Shown piece by piece: positions 1 through 7,626 of a stretch of DNA of 13,190 bases. Positions within the stretch are counted from its first letter, which is position 1. The number at the start of each line of letters is the position of its first letter. The stretch is taken from the NCBI GenBank assembly GCA_947628325.1, contig CANQZL010000022.1, forward strand, positions 1 to 13,190, written 5' to 3'. Position numbers and translations under genes: made by a program. Source of the stretch: an uncultured Bacilli bacterium (lineage in GTDB: Bacteria; Bacillota_I; Bacilli_A; RF39; UBA660). Under the pieces are notes generated by a model. That model was given only the letters and a program-made list of their open reading frames with translations. It was not told the origin of the DNA and did no database searches.

Positions 1-24
1 AGAGCAATTATTATTAATTGCTCT
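1..24 (-). terminator. Terminator hairpin of the lipoprotein gene
   Basis: A perfect 10-bp inverted repeat (1-10 with 15-24, loop TTAT) overlaps the stop codon of the leftward lipoprotein gene. The expected T-tract for leftward transcription would lie outside the window, so the call rests on the stem and its position. Confidence 0.6.
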
Positions 25-466
25 ATTCGACATTCATAGATAATCTATTAAAACATTGTTCAGCTGAATCCTGTGATATAACATTACCAATTAAAACAGC
101 TGTTTTAGAATCATTAATTTTTATAATATAATTCCATTCTTCATTATTATGATTATAAAATAAATAAGTCATACCATTTTTATTACCATTAGTTATAATT
201 TTATTAATATTCTCATCATTTACCATTTTAACATACTTATCATAATCTTCTAAATTGATAAAAGTCCCTTGACATAGTTTTTCATTATCTTTTTTTATAG
301 TAAAAGGTAAATCACCATCAATATCATATCCATTACTTGTTTCAAGTTCAATTCTAATTCTATCGCCACTTTCAACTTTATAAATAAAAGAACGATAATT
401 TTTACATCCTGTTATAAAAAATGATAATATTATCAATAAAATTAATTTCCTTATCCTTTTATACAT
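23..466 (-). CDS. Small predicted lipoprotein of unknown function
   Basis: A 147-residue protein that I do not recognise. It has a lysine/arginine-rich N-terminus, one hydrophobic stretch (about residues 8-19) and a lipobox ending I-T-G-C with the lipidated cysteine at residue 21, so it should be exported by Sec, cleaved by signal peptidase II and anchored on the outer face of the membrane. The mature part is about 127 residues, hydrophilic, with alternating polar/hydrophobic segments suggesting beta strands, and a second cysteine near the C-terminus. The start is the ATG at 466: an in-frame TTG nine bases upstream sits directly against the AAAGGG ribosome binding site, whereas the ATG is spaced nine bases from it. 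The gene is transcribed away from the 684 gene out of a shared intergenic region. The stop codon is TAG and lies inside the terminator stem. Export is well supported; function is unknown. Confidence 0.8.
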   Translation of the reverse strand: MYKRIRKLILLIILSFFITGCKNYRSFIYKVESGDRIRIELETSNGYDIDGDLPFTIKKDNEKLCQGTFINLEDYDKYVKMVNDENINKIITNGNKNGMTYLFYNHNNEEWNYIIKINDSKTAVLIGNVISQDSAEQCFNRLSMNVE

Positions 467-533
467 TTTTATCAACCCTTTATAATAACAATATCTTTCT
501 TATTTAAATTTTATCATATACTAAAGAAATTTT

Positions 534-561
534 ATCTTACCAAAATAATATATATAGTCAA
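534..561 (-). promoter_or_regulatory. Promoter of the lipoprotein gene
   Basis: On the minus strand TTGACT (556-561) is followed after 16 bp by TAAGAT (534-539) preceded by TGG, an extended -10. Transcription would begin near 527, giving a leader of about 60 bases. The -35 box directly abuts the interleaved inverted repeats that begin at 562. Confidence 0.5.
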
Positions 562-613
562 TTAATGTAAACTTACTAAGATATTTTTGTTTACATTAAA
601 TAAAAATATCTTA
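562..613. repeat. Two interleaved inverted repeats (A-B-A'-B')
   Basis: Arm A, TTAATGTAAAC (562-572), is perfectly complementary to A', GTTTACATTAA (589-599). Arm B, TAAGATATTTTT (577-588), is perfectly complementary to B', AAAAATATCTTA (602-613). The arms alternate, so the two hairpins (11 and 12 bp) exclude each other. A' starts right after B. The element lies between two divergent promoters and abuts the -35 box of the leftward one. The rightward promoter I propose lies downstream of it, which favours a DNA-level operator over an RNA switch. No regulator gene is nearby. Confidence 0.75.
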
Positions 614-634
614 ACAATTTATTATTCTAATAAA

Positions 635-663
635 TTTACATAACTTTTATTTAATGGTATTAT
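635..663 (+). promoter_or_regulatory. Promoter of the DUF2628-like membrane protein gene
   Basis: TTTACA (635-640) and TATTAT (658-663) are separated by 17 bp, and TGG precedes the -10, making it an extended -10. Transcription starting near 670 would leave a leader of only about 14 bases that just includes the GAGGTG ribosome binding site (671-676). Confidence 0.5.
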
Positions 664-683
664 TATAATAGAGGTGAAATATT

Positions 684-2180
684 ATGAATGGACAAAATAA
701 AGATGATTTACTAAATAATAATGTTCAAAATAATAATGCCTTACACAATAAATTTTTTCCTGAAGATATTAATACAGATGATAAAAATAATCAAGTAAAC
801 TCTAATATTAGTCATAATATAAATAGTCAAATAATAAGTAAGACTTCATGGGGTGTAGGAAGTCATAAAAAACAAAATAGCGAACCAGAAGTTTTGGATT
901 TTCTAGAAGATACACCAAATAATATAATGAAACAAGTAAACACTACAATTTACGATTCAAATGCTCAATCTACTCCTAATTCTTTATTAAGTAATCCAAA
1001 TAGCAACAATAATATTCAAAATAATCAAAAAGCTCCAATGCCTCCAAATAATGGCTTAGTTATGGATGAAAACTTGATTAACCAACAACCTTTGAGTGCC
1101 TCAGCTTTAGGAGCAGCTCCCATAGATGTAGAAAACTCTCCAAAAGAAGTAATTGTTGAAAATAAGTTTATTAACAAAGATATACCAAATAAGGTTGAAG
1201 ATATTCAACCAAATATAATACCTAGTCCCAAACCTAATATCTCTACAATGCTAGAAGAACAAAAACCTATATTAGATCTTCCAGCATTAAATAGGGAATA
1301 CGTTGGTAATGCTTATCAAAAAATTACAATGTCTCCGTTTTCTTTTTCAGCCTTTATCTTTGGACCTATCTATTTTATATATCGAAAACTCTTAATCTTA
1401 GGAATAATATTATTTGCTTTTGATTATTCCATAATTTTTATTGCTCCAACACCTTTTTCTTATATTGCCTTCTTAGTATTGAGAATAATAATGGCTCTTA
1501 GTGTAAATCAAATATATTTAAAAAGTACAGAGCGAAAAATAAAAAGTCTTGTAAAGCATAATGACAAAGATGACCAATATAAGTTGAGTATAAAATGTCA
1601 AAAGATGGGAAAAACTAACTTTTTACTAGCTTTTATTTCATTAATAGCATCTTGTATTGTTATATATATTTCAGCAATTTACATATTTCCTAATTCTTTT
1701 TTAAATAACATTTTCTCTTATTTTACAATTCCTCATACTCAAAATAATAATACCAATAATAAACAAGAAGAGAAAACTGAAGTTATAGAAATTGAAAAAT
1801 ACAATGTTCTTGATTTATACAATATTACAATCCCTGATGATTTTACTAAAAAGGAAACTTCAGGTCTAGAATATAGTTATAGCGACCAATTAGCTAGTTG
1901 TTCTTTTTCATTTAACTCCATTAAAGGATATCAAACAAGTGAAGAATTAATAAAAAAATTAGCTGAAAATAATAATGAATCTTCATCTACTATAGAAAGT
2001 AATAATATAAAATGGTCTACTTTAGATATTAAGAAAGATAATTTAATAACATATTATCGAGTAACTATGGCAAATGAAAAAATAATATTATTTCAATATG
2101 AAATTGATTCAAACAATGATAATAATATCTGTATGAATTATTATAATACTATTTTTTCTTCAATTTCTTTAAAAGAATAA
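684..2180 (+). CDS. Asn-rich multi-pass membrane protein with a DUF2628-like core
   Basis: A 498-residue protein in three parts. Residues 1-205 are a hydrophilic, Asn/Gln/Pro-rich, probably disordered tail without a signal peptide, predicted to be cytoplasmic. Residues about 215-336 are the membrane core: a segment with F-S-A-F-I-F-G-P-I-Y and then Y-R-K, which matches the aromatic/Gly-Pro/Arg-Lys pattern of DUF2628 membrane proteins, followed by helices at about 236-256, 258-275 and 312-336. Residues about 337-498 form a predicted outer domain with two cysteines (406 and 483) and mixed strands and helices. The start is ATG at 684 with GAGGTG seven bases upstream. No specific function can be assigned; a role in envelope organisation is a guess. 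The family match rests on eye recognition of the motif. Confidence 0.8.
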   Translation: MNGQNKDDLLNNNVQNNNALHNKFFPEDINTDDKNNQVNSNISHNINSQIISKTSWGVGSHKKQNSEPEVLDFLEDTPNNIMKQVNTTIYDSNAQSTPNSLLSNPNSNNNIQNNQKAPMPPNNGLVMDENLINQQPLSASALGAAPIDVENSPKEVIVENKFINKDIPNKVEDIQPNIIPSPKPNISTMLEEQKPILDLPALNREYVGNAYQKITMSPFSFSAFIFGPIYFIYRKLLILGIILFAFDYSIIFIAPTPFSYIAFLVLRIIMALSVNQIYLKSTERKIKSLVKHNDKDDQYKLSIKCQKMGKTNFLLAFISLIASCIVIYISAIYIFPNSFLNNIFSYFTIPHTQNNNTNNKQEEKTEVIEIEKYNVLDLYNITIPDDFTKKETSGLEYSYSDQLASCSFSFNSIKGYQTSEELIKKLAENNNESSSTIESNNIKWSTLDIKKDNLITYYRVTMANEKIILFQYEIDSNNDNNICMNYYNTIFSSISLKE

Positions 2181-2188
2181 AATAGTTA

Positions 2189-2217
2189 TTTTAATATTTT
2201 TAAAATTATAGTATAAT
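2189..2217 (+). promoter_or_regulatory. Possible promoter of the 2243 gene
   Basis: A perfect -10 TATAAT lies at 2212-2217. The best -35 at 17 bp is TTTTAA (2189-2194), which is poor. The predicted start near 2224 would give a leader of about 19 bases. No terminator is visible after the preceding gene, so read-through is an alternative. Confidence 0.35.
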
Positions 2218-2242
2218 AAAAAAGAGTAAGGTGGTTAGTGTG

Positions 2243-3061
2243 ATGAATAATAAAATTTTACCAAGTCTTAAATTGATTTTTAAACCATTAATTAATTATC
2301 ATGGTGAATGGGAACTTGGCGATAATCTTCGCAATTTATCATTAAAAAATAAAGATAAGAATCTTTTTGATGAATTTTTAGAACGTTATTATTATATGCC
2401 TTTAAATGTTATTTTTAAAGATGAACAACTAACAAGAAGTTTTAAATTTTCTATTTCATCTCGTTTAGGAGAAAGCGGAAGAAACTTATATTTTTCTAAA
2501 AAAGCTTTTTTAAGAAACGTCGTATCTAATGCTGATGAAGTTGTTTTATTAGGCGGCGATGCTATATATAAAGAAGTCAAAAAAGCTATCAGAGATAGAA
2601 AAGATGTCTATCGTGATGTAGATAAATTGGGAAAAGAGTCACAATACTATAAAGAAATAAAAACAGAATATAAAAATAGTAATACAGAAATGACTTTTGA
2701 AGAATATGTAAATTTATGTAAGAAAAAATATACTAGATTATTGACTGGTTATAATGCTGTTTTAGATTTCTTTGATAAACCTATTAATGTTGATAAATTT
2801 ATTAGCTGTTTTGAACCAAACGAATTACATCTATTTGCATGTTACTCAATGTTTCTTTCAATTAAAGAAAATTATGAACTATACAATAAATTAGATTATA
2901 ATACAGTTGTTTTAGATTCATATAGAGATTTAATAAACGATATTAGAAAAACAGATTCAATGTATAATAGTCATATTATTATTGATAACAATAGAATATA
3001 TACTATTGATGATTTATTTAATGATTATGACGAATTATTAAACAATGTTAAAAATAGTTAA
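2243..3061 (+). CDS. Hypothetical cytoplasmic protein
   Basis: A 272-residue protein that I do not recognise. It has no signal peptide and no convincing membrane segment, is rich in Lys, Asp, Asn and Tyr, and appears mainly helical. Visible segments include a Y-Y-Y-M-P motif near residues 48-52, a V-V-L-L-G-G-D stretch near 100 and a lysine/tyrosine-rich region around 130-160. No known catalytic motif is evident. The start is placed at ATG 2243 because AAGGTGG (2228-2234) is eight bases upstream; an in-frame GTG at 2231 lies inside that ribosome binding site. The gene follows the DUF2628-like gene by about 60 bp and is closed by a strong terminator, so the two may share a transcript. Codon use and base composition resemble the neighbours. 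It is clearly coding, with unknown function. Confidence 0.8.
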   Translation: MNNKILPSLKLIFKPLINYHGEWELGDNLRNLSLKNKDKNLFDEFLERYYYMPLNVIFKDEQLTRSFKFSISSRLGESGRNLYFSKKAFLRNVVSNADEVVLLGGDAIYKEVKKAIRDRKDVYRDVDKLGKESQYYKEIKTEYKNSNTEMTFEEYVNLCKKKYTRLLTGYNAVLDFFDKPINVDKFISCFEPNELHLFACYSMFLSIKENYELYNKLDYNTVVLDSYRDLINDIRKTDSMYNSHIIIDNNRIYTIDDLFNDYDELLNNVKNS

Positions 3062-3072
3062 TTATAGTAAAT

Positions 3073-3101
3073 AAAATAGATAATTTATATCTATTTTTTT
3101 T
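3073..3101 (+). terminator. Intrinsic terminator after the 2243 gene
   Basis: A 10-bp stem, AAAATAGATA (3073-3082) with TATCTATTTT (3088-3097), has a 5-base loop and runs into eight T residues (3094-3101). The stem is AT-rich but the U-tract is good. Confidence 0.75.
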
Positions 3102-3107
3102 CATTTA

Positions 3108-3116
3108 TGTTAAAAT
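3108..3116 (+). promoter_or_regulatory. Possible extended -10 promoter of the 3143 gene
   Basis: TGT followed by TAAAAT (3111-3116) fits an extended -10 just after the terminator. No good -35 exists because that position falls in the terminator stem. A start near 3123 would give a leader of about 20 bases. Confidence 0.3.
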
Positions 3117-3142
3117 ACTTTTATAAAGCGAGTGTGATATTT

Positions 3143-5155
3143 ATGCGCGAACAAAGATATTCAAATGTAATTGAAAAATATGAAGCCGAATTAAAAAAGC
3201 AAAGAACTATCGCTGAAGCTGAAGCTGAAGAAGAAAAACTATCAATGACACGCGAAATAAAATATAAAGATCTTCAAGATGAAATAGATAAAAATGAAAA
3301 TCTATCTCATCAAGATAATTACATAGATGACTTATTAGAAAATACTTTTGACGAAGATGAAATAAAAATTATTCAAAGAAATAAGAAAAATAAAAATCAA
3401 GACTCTGCTGTCTTAACTGATAAAGTATCTGATAGTAATTCAAAATTAAATGATCATGAAAAAAATGTCGAATTAAATTCTCAAAAAGAAAGTACTAGTT
3501 ATTCAGATGAATTAGAAGAAGAACCTAAGAAAATTAAATTAAAAACAGTTAAGTCTGATGACGACTTCTTTGAAGAAATGAAAACGCAACGCGTTAATTT
3601 ACCAAAAAACAATGATGAAGAAGAAAATGAGTCAGAGGACAAAGAAGAAAAAGATAATGATAAAGTAAATATAACAAAAGTTAATAAAGATGATGACATT
3701 TATTTAACCACAGCTTTTGAACCATTAAAATCAAGATTAACTATAGGTAAAATATTTACAAGAATAATTATTTTTCTTGTTATTATAGCTGCTTTAGGAG
3801 CTTTAGTATATTTTATTTTATTCCCATTATATGATAAATATTTTTTAAATACTCCTAAAAAAATATTTGAAACAACTATTGATAATATTAATACAATGAT
3901 ATCTAATAATCTTATTACTCAAGAAGATAATTTTGATTCTTATTATCAAGATTTTTCTTTAAATATAGATAGTAATATAGATGGTCTAAAAGAGATATCT
4001 GATTATACATTAAATATAAATACAGGAATTGACTTTAATAAAAATATACTTAAAGCTGGTTTATATATTAATAAAGATTCTCAAAAACTAGGACTTGATA
4101 CATATTATAAAGATAAAGATTCATATATAAAATATTCTACATCAGACAAATATTTTTATTTAGGAGAAGATGAAGAAGATATTTCTACAGATGAAATAAA
4201 AGAACTTATTAGTATAATTAAATTTCTTGGTAAAGATATCGGCTATATAGTAAGTAAAGAAACTGAAATAATAAAATCTCTTTTAGATGAAGAAAAATTA
4301 TCAAAGGAAAAAGATGTTATAACTATTGATGACAAAAATATTGATGTTACTAGAAATACTTTTAAATTAAATAGTAAAGATGCTGAAGCTTTAATAAATC
4401 AATATTATAATTCTATTTTAAAAGATGATACAATACTTAACTATATGGCTAAAATAAATAATATGAGTAAAGTTGATTATAAAGGTTATCTTAATAATCA
4501 AGCTATTGAACTAGACGATGATTTTTCAGCTTCCTTTAATATTTATACTATTAAAGGCAATGAAGTCGTAGGTCTTGATTATGAAGAAAAAGGCTTTAGA
4601 AAGTTCTACTTTTATGAAAATGATACAGAATTTGATATGTACATAAATTTAACTAGTGATAGTAAATGTTCTGCTAATGAAGATTGTGTTGCAGATAATA
4701 AAAGTGTAATTGAATTAAATGGTGAAAAGAAAAATTCTTATACGGAAATAATTATTAAACATAATAATGTAAAAATAGCAACTTTAAATATTAACGAATT
4801 CAAACAAGATAAAATTGATTTAGAATATGAATTTATTATAAATAGTGTCGTTTATACAGGCTCTATCGAAATAGAATCAACTTCTAATGAAAATAGCAAT
4901 GGTTTTATGTCTTTACATTTTGGTGAATACTATATCAACATAAAAGTAGATTTAAATTTTACATATAATAAAACAATCGAAGAAATTTCTGCAAATGATT
5001 ATGTTCAATATAGTGAAGAGCAAGAAAAAATAGAAGAAGAAAAATTTTTTGCTAGTGCAGAGGAACTAGGTTTACTAGAATTTTTTGCTGAAACAGATAA
5101 TTCAGAAACGATTGTTACTCCTTCGCAAAGTCAAACGCAAACTATAACAGCATAA
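3143..5155 (+). CDS. Single-pass membrane protein with acidic cytoplasmic tail and large outer domain
   Basis: A 670-residue protein that I do not recognise. Residues about 8-50 look like a charged coiled coil (Glu/Ala/Lys-rich). Residues 50-195 are highly acidic and low-complexity, with an Asp/Glu run near 158-174. One transmembrane helix lies at about 206-229 and is preceded by basic residues (Lys/Arg), placing the N-terminus inside and the C-terminus outside (type II topology). Residues about 240-670 form an outer domain of repeated short strand-like segments, with a lone C-x5-C pair (509 and 515) that could form a disulfide, and a Thr/Ser/Gln-rich end. The strand pattern recalls lipid-binding half-barrel folds of the LppX/DUF6612 kind, but this is only an impression. 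The start is ATG 3143: the upstream in-frame ATG (3107) has no ribosome binding site and directly follows the terminator. The binding site before 3143 (GAGTG) is modest. Confidence 0.8.
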   Translation: MREQRYSNVIEKYEAELKKQRTIAEAEAEEEKLSMTREIKYKDLQDEIDKNENLSHQDNYIDDLLENTFDEDEIKIIQRNKKNKNQDSAVLTDKVSDSNSKLNDHEKNVELNSQKESTSYSDELEEEPKKIKLKTVKSDDDFFEEMKTQRVNLPKNNDEEENESEDKEEKDNDKVNITKVNKDDDIYLTTAFEPLKSRLTIGKIFTRIIIFLVIIAALGALVYFILFPLYDKYFLNTPKKIFETTIDNINTMISNNLITQEDNFDSYYQDFSLNIDSNIDGLKEISDYTLNINTGIDFNKNILKAGLYINKDSQKLGLDTYYKDKDSYIKYSTSDKYFYLGEDEEDISTDEIKELISIIKFLGKDIGYIVSKETEIIKSLLDEEKLSKEKDVITIDDKNIDVTRNTFKLNSKDAEALINQYYNSILKDDTILNYMAKINNMSKVDYKGYLNNQAIELDDDFSASFNIYTIKGNEVVGLDYEEKGFRKFYFYENDTEFDMYINLTSDSKCSANEDCVADNKSVIELNGEKKNSYTEIIIKHNNVKIATLNINEFKQDKIDLEYEFIINSVVYTGSIEIESTSNENSNGFMSLHFGEYYINIKVDLNFTYNKTIEEISANDYVQYSEEQEKIEEEKFFASAEELGLLEFFAETDNSETIVTPSQSQTQTITA

Positions 5156-5235
5156 AATATCTTATTACACTTTTTTTAAATAATAAAAGGAAATAAAAAA
5201 GAAATATAGAATAATATAAATGAGGAGGAACTAAT

Positions 5236-6141
5236 TTGGGAGCAATCTTAGAAGTAAAAAATCTTAATAAATTTTTTGGTAAAAAACAAATTTTAAAAAA
5301 TGTTTCCTTTACAATAAATGAAGGCGAAATACTTGGTTTTATTGGACCTAATGGGGCAGGTAAAACAACTACCATCAAGCTTATATTAGGATTACAATCA
5401 ATTAATAGTGGAGAAGTCTATATAAATGGCTATGATGTTACGAAAGACTTTGAAAAAGCCATTCTAAAAGTTGGAGCAATTGTTGAAAACCCTGATGCGT
5501 ATATGTATTTAACGGGGCGTAAAAATTTAGAGCTTATAGCTAATATGTATCAAGATATAACTAAAGAAAGAATAGATGAAGTAATAAGACTAACTGGTCT
5601 AGAAAAACGTATAAATGATAAAGTTAGTAAATATAGTCTAGGTATGAGACAACGTCTTGGTATAGCTTCATCTTTACTTCATAATCCTAATTTATTAATA
5701 CTTGATGAACCTACTAATGGTTTAGATCCTGAAGGTATTAAAGAATTAAGAGAATTATTAATAAAACTTACTAAAGAAGAAAAAATGGGTGTTTTAATTT
5801 CTAGTCATAATTTAGCAGAATTAGAAAGTTTTTGTACTAATGTTTGTTTAATAAAAAATGGTTCAGTAATTACAACTTCATCTATAAAAAACTTTAAAAA
5901 AAGTGATAAATCTTATTATATTATGGAAATTAGTACAGTTAAAGGAATAAGTAAGTTACTAGGTAAAAATGATAATATAGTAGATGATACTCATATAAGA
6001 GTTTTAAGAGAAAAAGAAGATTTAGCTAAATTAATTAAAGATTTAGTAAATAAAGATATAAATATTTATAGTGTTAAGCTAGTAGAAATGACTCTTGAAG
6101 AAGCGTTCTTAGCAAAGGCAGGGGGTAATATAATTGATTAA
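5236..6141 (+). CDS. ABC exporter ATPase, BcrA / lantibiotic-immunity type
   Basis: A 301-residue ATP-binding subunit of a two-gene exporter, acting at the inner membrane face and paired with the next gene. Walker A GPNGAGKTT is at 37-45, the signature SLGMRQR at 134-140, Walker B LLILDEP at 153-159 (Asp157, Glu158), the D-loop follows, and the switch His is 191. At the Q-loop position the sequence reads V-G-A-I-V-E-N-P, with Glu84 in place of Gln. This 'E-loop' is known from the BcrA and LanF ATPases that protect cells from bacitracin or lantibiotics. Residues about 220-301 are a C-terminal extension usual in this family. The start codon is TTG, with GAGGAGG eight bases upstream; no nearby ATG fits. 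The end overlaps the permease start by 8 bp, implying translational coupling. Family assignment is strong; the substrate is unknown. Confidence 0.93.
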   Translation: MGAILEVKNLNKFFGKKQILKNVSFTINEGEILGFIGPNGAGKTTTIKLILGLQSINSGEVYINGYDVTKDFEKAILKVGAIVENPDAYMYLTGRKNLELIANMYQDITKERIDEVIRLTGLEKRINDKVSKYSLGMRQRLGIASSLLHNPNLLILDEPTNGLDPEGIKELRELLIKLTKEEKMGVLISSHNLAELESFCTNVCLIKNGSVITTSSIKNFKKSDKSYYIMEISTVKGISKLLGKNDNIVDDTHIRVLREKEDLAKLIKDLVNKDINIYSVKLVEMTLEEAFLAKAGGNIID

Positions 6142-7594
6142 GTTAGTTAAAAATGAACTTTCAAAAATATTTCATAAGAAAGCCATTTATATTATTGCTA
6201 TCATTACAGCGGCCTTTACTTTACTTTCGACATTTGTTATTGGTTTAGCTGAAGATGTAGATATGCTTTTTGAAAATGATCAATATTATGATCTGTTAGA
6301 AAAACAATTAAAACAGTATGATTTAAATGATGTAGATGAGCTTGAATGGTATGTAGAGGATAAAACATCTATTGATACATATAAAATAGCTAAAGAGTAT
6401 GATAAAGATTCTTGGCAATACTATATGTTATCTACAAATGCTTCAGAATATATAAAAAACATGAATAAAGCTAAATATATTGAAAAAAATGATGAATTAT
6501 ATGAAGAAGCTTTAAATAAATTAAATGAATTTGTTAAAGAAATAAAAGATAATGATTGGACATATTTTGTTTCTAAAGAAAAAATTGATACTGAAGAAAC
6601 ACTAGATAACTTAAAAAAACAATTGAATGATAAAGATATAACTGAGCAAGAAAAATCTTCAATTGAAAAAGAAATAGCTTCTATTAATATAAAATTACAA
6701 GGTTTAAATTATCGTCTTGATAAAAAAATACCATATAGTTATAGTAATGCTTCTAATTTAGTAGAAGAGTTTGTAAATAATGGAATATTATATTTAGGTT
6801 ATAATAAAGATGAAGATAGTTATATTTCTAGAGATGAACTATTAGAAAAAAGAAATGTTGAAAAAACTTATTTTATAGCAAAATATAAATTAGATAATAA
6901 TATTGAAAAAGATAGACATTATTCTGCAGGAGATCTTATGTTTCAAGATTCATCAGCTACAATAATGTTTGTAGTAGTAGTTATTGTTATGATAGCCGGA
7001 ACAATAATGGGTGAAGAACTAAGTAAAGGAACAATTAAGCAACTATTACTAAGACCACATAAGAGATCAAAAATTTTATTAAGTAAATATATTGCTACTT
7101 TAATTGTTTTTGTCTTATTCCTTCTATATTATGAATTAGTATCTTTTATTTCTTACGGAATAGGGACAAGTTTCCAATCTTACAGTATGCCCGTTATAAC
7201 TTATAGTTTTACGGCTCATCAAGTAATAGAATTAAATCTTATACAAGGAATTTCTATTAACTTAGTAAGTGTTCTACCAGAATATTTAATAATCTTAACT
7301 CTAGCTTTCTTCTTAAGCGTTGTAGCATCATCAAATGGTTTAGCAGTAACAATAAGCTTCTTAGTTTATTTCTTTGCTAGTATTATCAATGGCTTAATTT
7401 CTATGACTAATTATAAAATACTAAGTATTTTCCCAACAATGTGCTGGAATTTCAATGAATACTTATTTGGGGGATTACCTTCATATAAATATGCTAGTTT
7501 ACCAGTATCAATTATAGTTTCGATAGTAACTTTCTTGTTATTATTTATTACAACATTTATTGTCTTTAAGCATAAAGATATAAAAAATCAATAA
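6134..7594 (+). CDS. ABC-2 type permease with a large outer loop
   Basis: A 486-residue membrane subunit partnering the ATPase just upstream. One helix at about 17-38 is followed by a hydrophilic loop of about 230 residues (40-270) with heptad-like Leu/Lys/Glu segments, then five further helices at about 273-293, 318-340, 380-398, 402-423 and 456-478. After the second helix, G-E-E-L-S-K-G-T-I-K and L-L-R-P-H-K-R form the coupling-type motif common in ABC-2 permeases of the BcrB/NatB kind. Those are usually about 250 residues, so the outer loop accounts for most of the extra length. The start is TTG at 6134, with AGGGGGT seven bases upstream and inside the ATPase coding end; no ATG occurs before residue 44. 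The pair likely exports or senses a peptide or lipid-like compound; this is inference from the family. Confidence 0.88.
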   Translation: MIKLVKNELSKIFHKKAIYIIAIITAAFTLLSTFVIGLAEDVDMLFENDQYYDLLEKQLKQYDLNDVDELEWYVEDKTSIDTYKIAKEYDKDSWQYYMLSTNASEYIKNMNKAKYIEKNDELYEEALNKLNEFVKEIKDNDWTYFVSKEKIDTEETLDNLKKQLNDKDITEQEKSSIEKEIASINIKLQGLNYRLDKKIPYSYSNASNLVEEFVNNGILYLGYNKDEDSYISRDELLEKRNVEKTYFIAKYKLDNNIEKDRHYSAGDLMFQDSSATIMFVVVVIVMIAGTIMGEELSKGTIKQLLLRPHKRSKILLSKYIATLIVFVLFLLYYELVSFISYGIGTSFQSYSMPVITYSFTAHQVIELNLIQGISINLVSVLPEYLIILTLAFFLSVVASSNGLAVTISFLVYFFASIINGLISMTNYKILSIFPTMCWNFNEYLFGGLPSYKYASLPVSIIVSIVTFLLLFITTFIVFKHKDIKNQ

Positions 7595-7626
7595 AAAATG
7601 TCAGTTTGTGTAAACTGACATTTTTT
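7593..7626. terminator. Bidirectional terminator between convergent genes
   Basis: A perfect 15-bp stem (7593-7607 with 7612-7626, loop GTGT) has six A residues on its left flank and six T residues on its right. It can therefore stop the rightward ABC operon and the leftward slipin gene. Both stop codons overlap the stem ends. Confidence 0.9.

Noticed and set aside
562..613. Interleaved repeats as a classical H-type RNA pseudoknot or as an intrinsic terminator
   Set aside because: Loops of 4, 0 and 2 bases cannot span full 11-12-bp stems, and there is no clean T-tract following either hairpin in the direction of a gene end.
2392..2580. Leftward 62-residue reading frame
   Set aside because: It is short, antisense to the hypothetical gene, and has no binding site.
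3499..3699. Leftward Ser/Phe-rich reading frame
   Set aside because: Its composition is the complement of the acidic Asp/Glu/Lys-rich tail of the 3143 gene, so it is a shadow.
5142..5378. Leftward reading frame over the start of the ABC ATPase
   Set aside because: It is an antisense shadow of the Walker A region with no binding site or promoter of its own.
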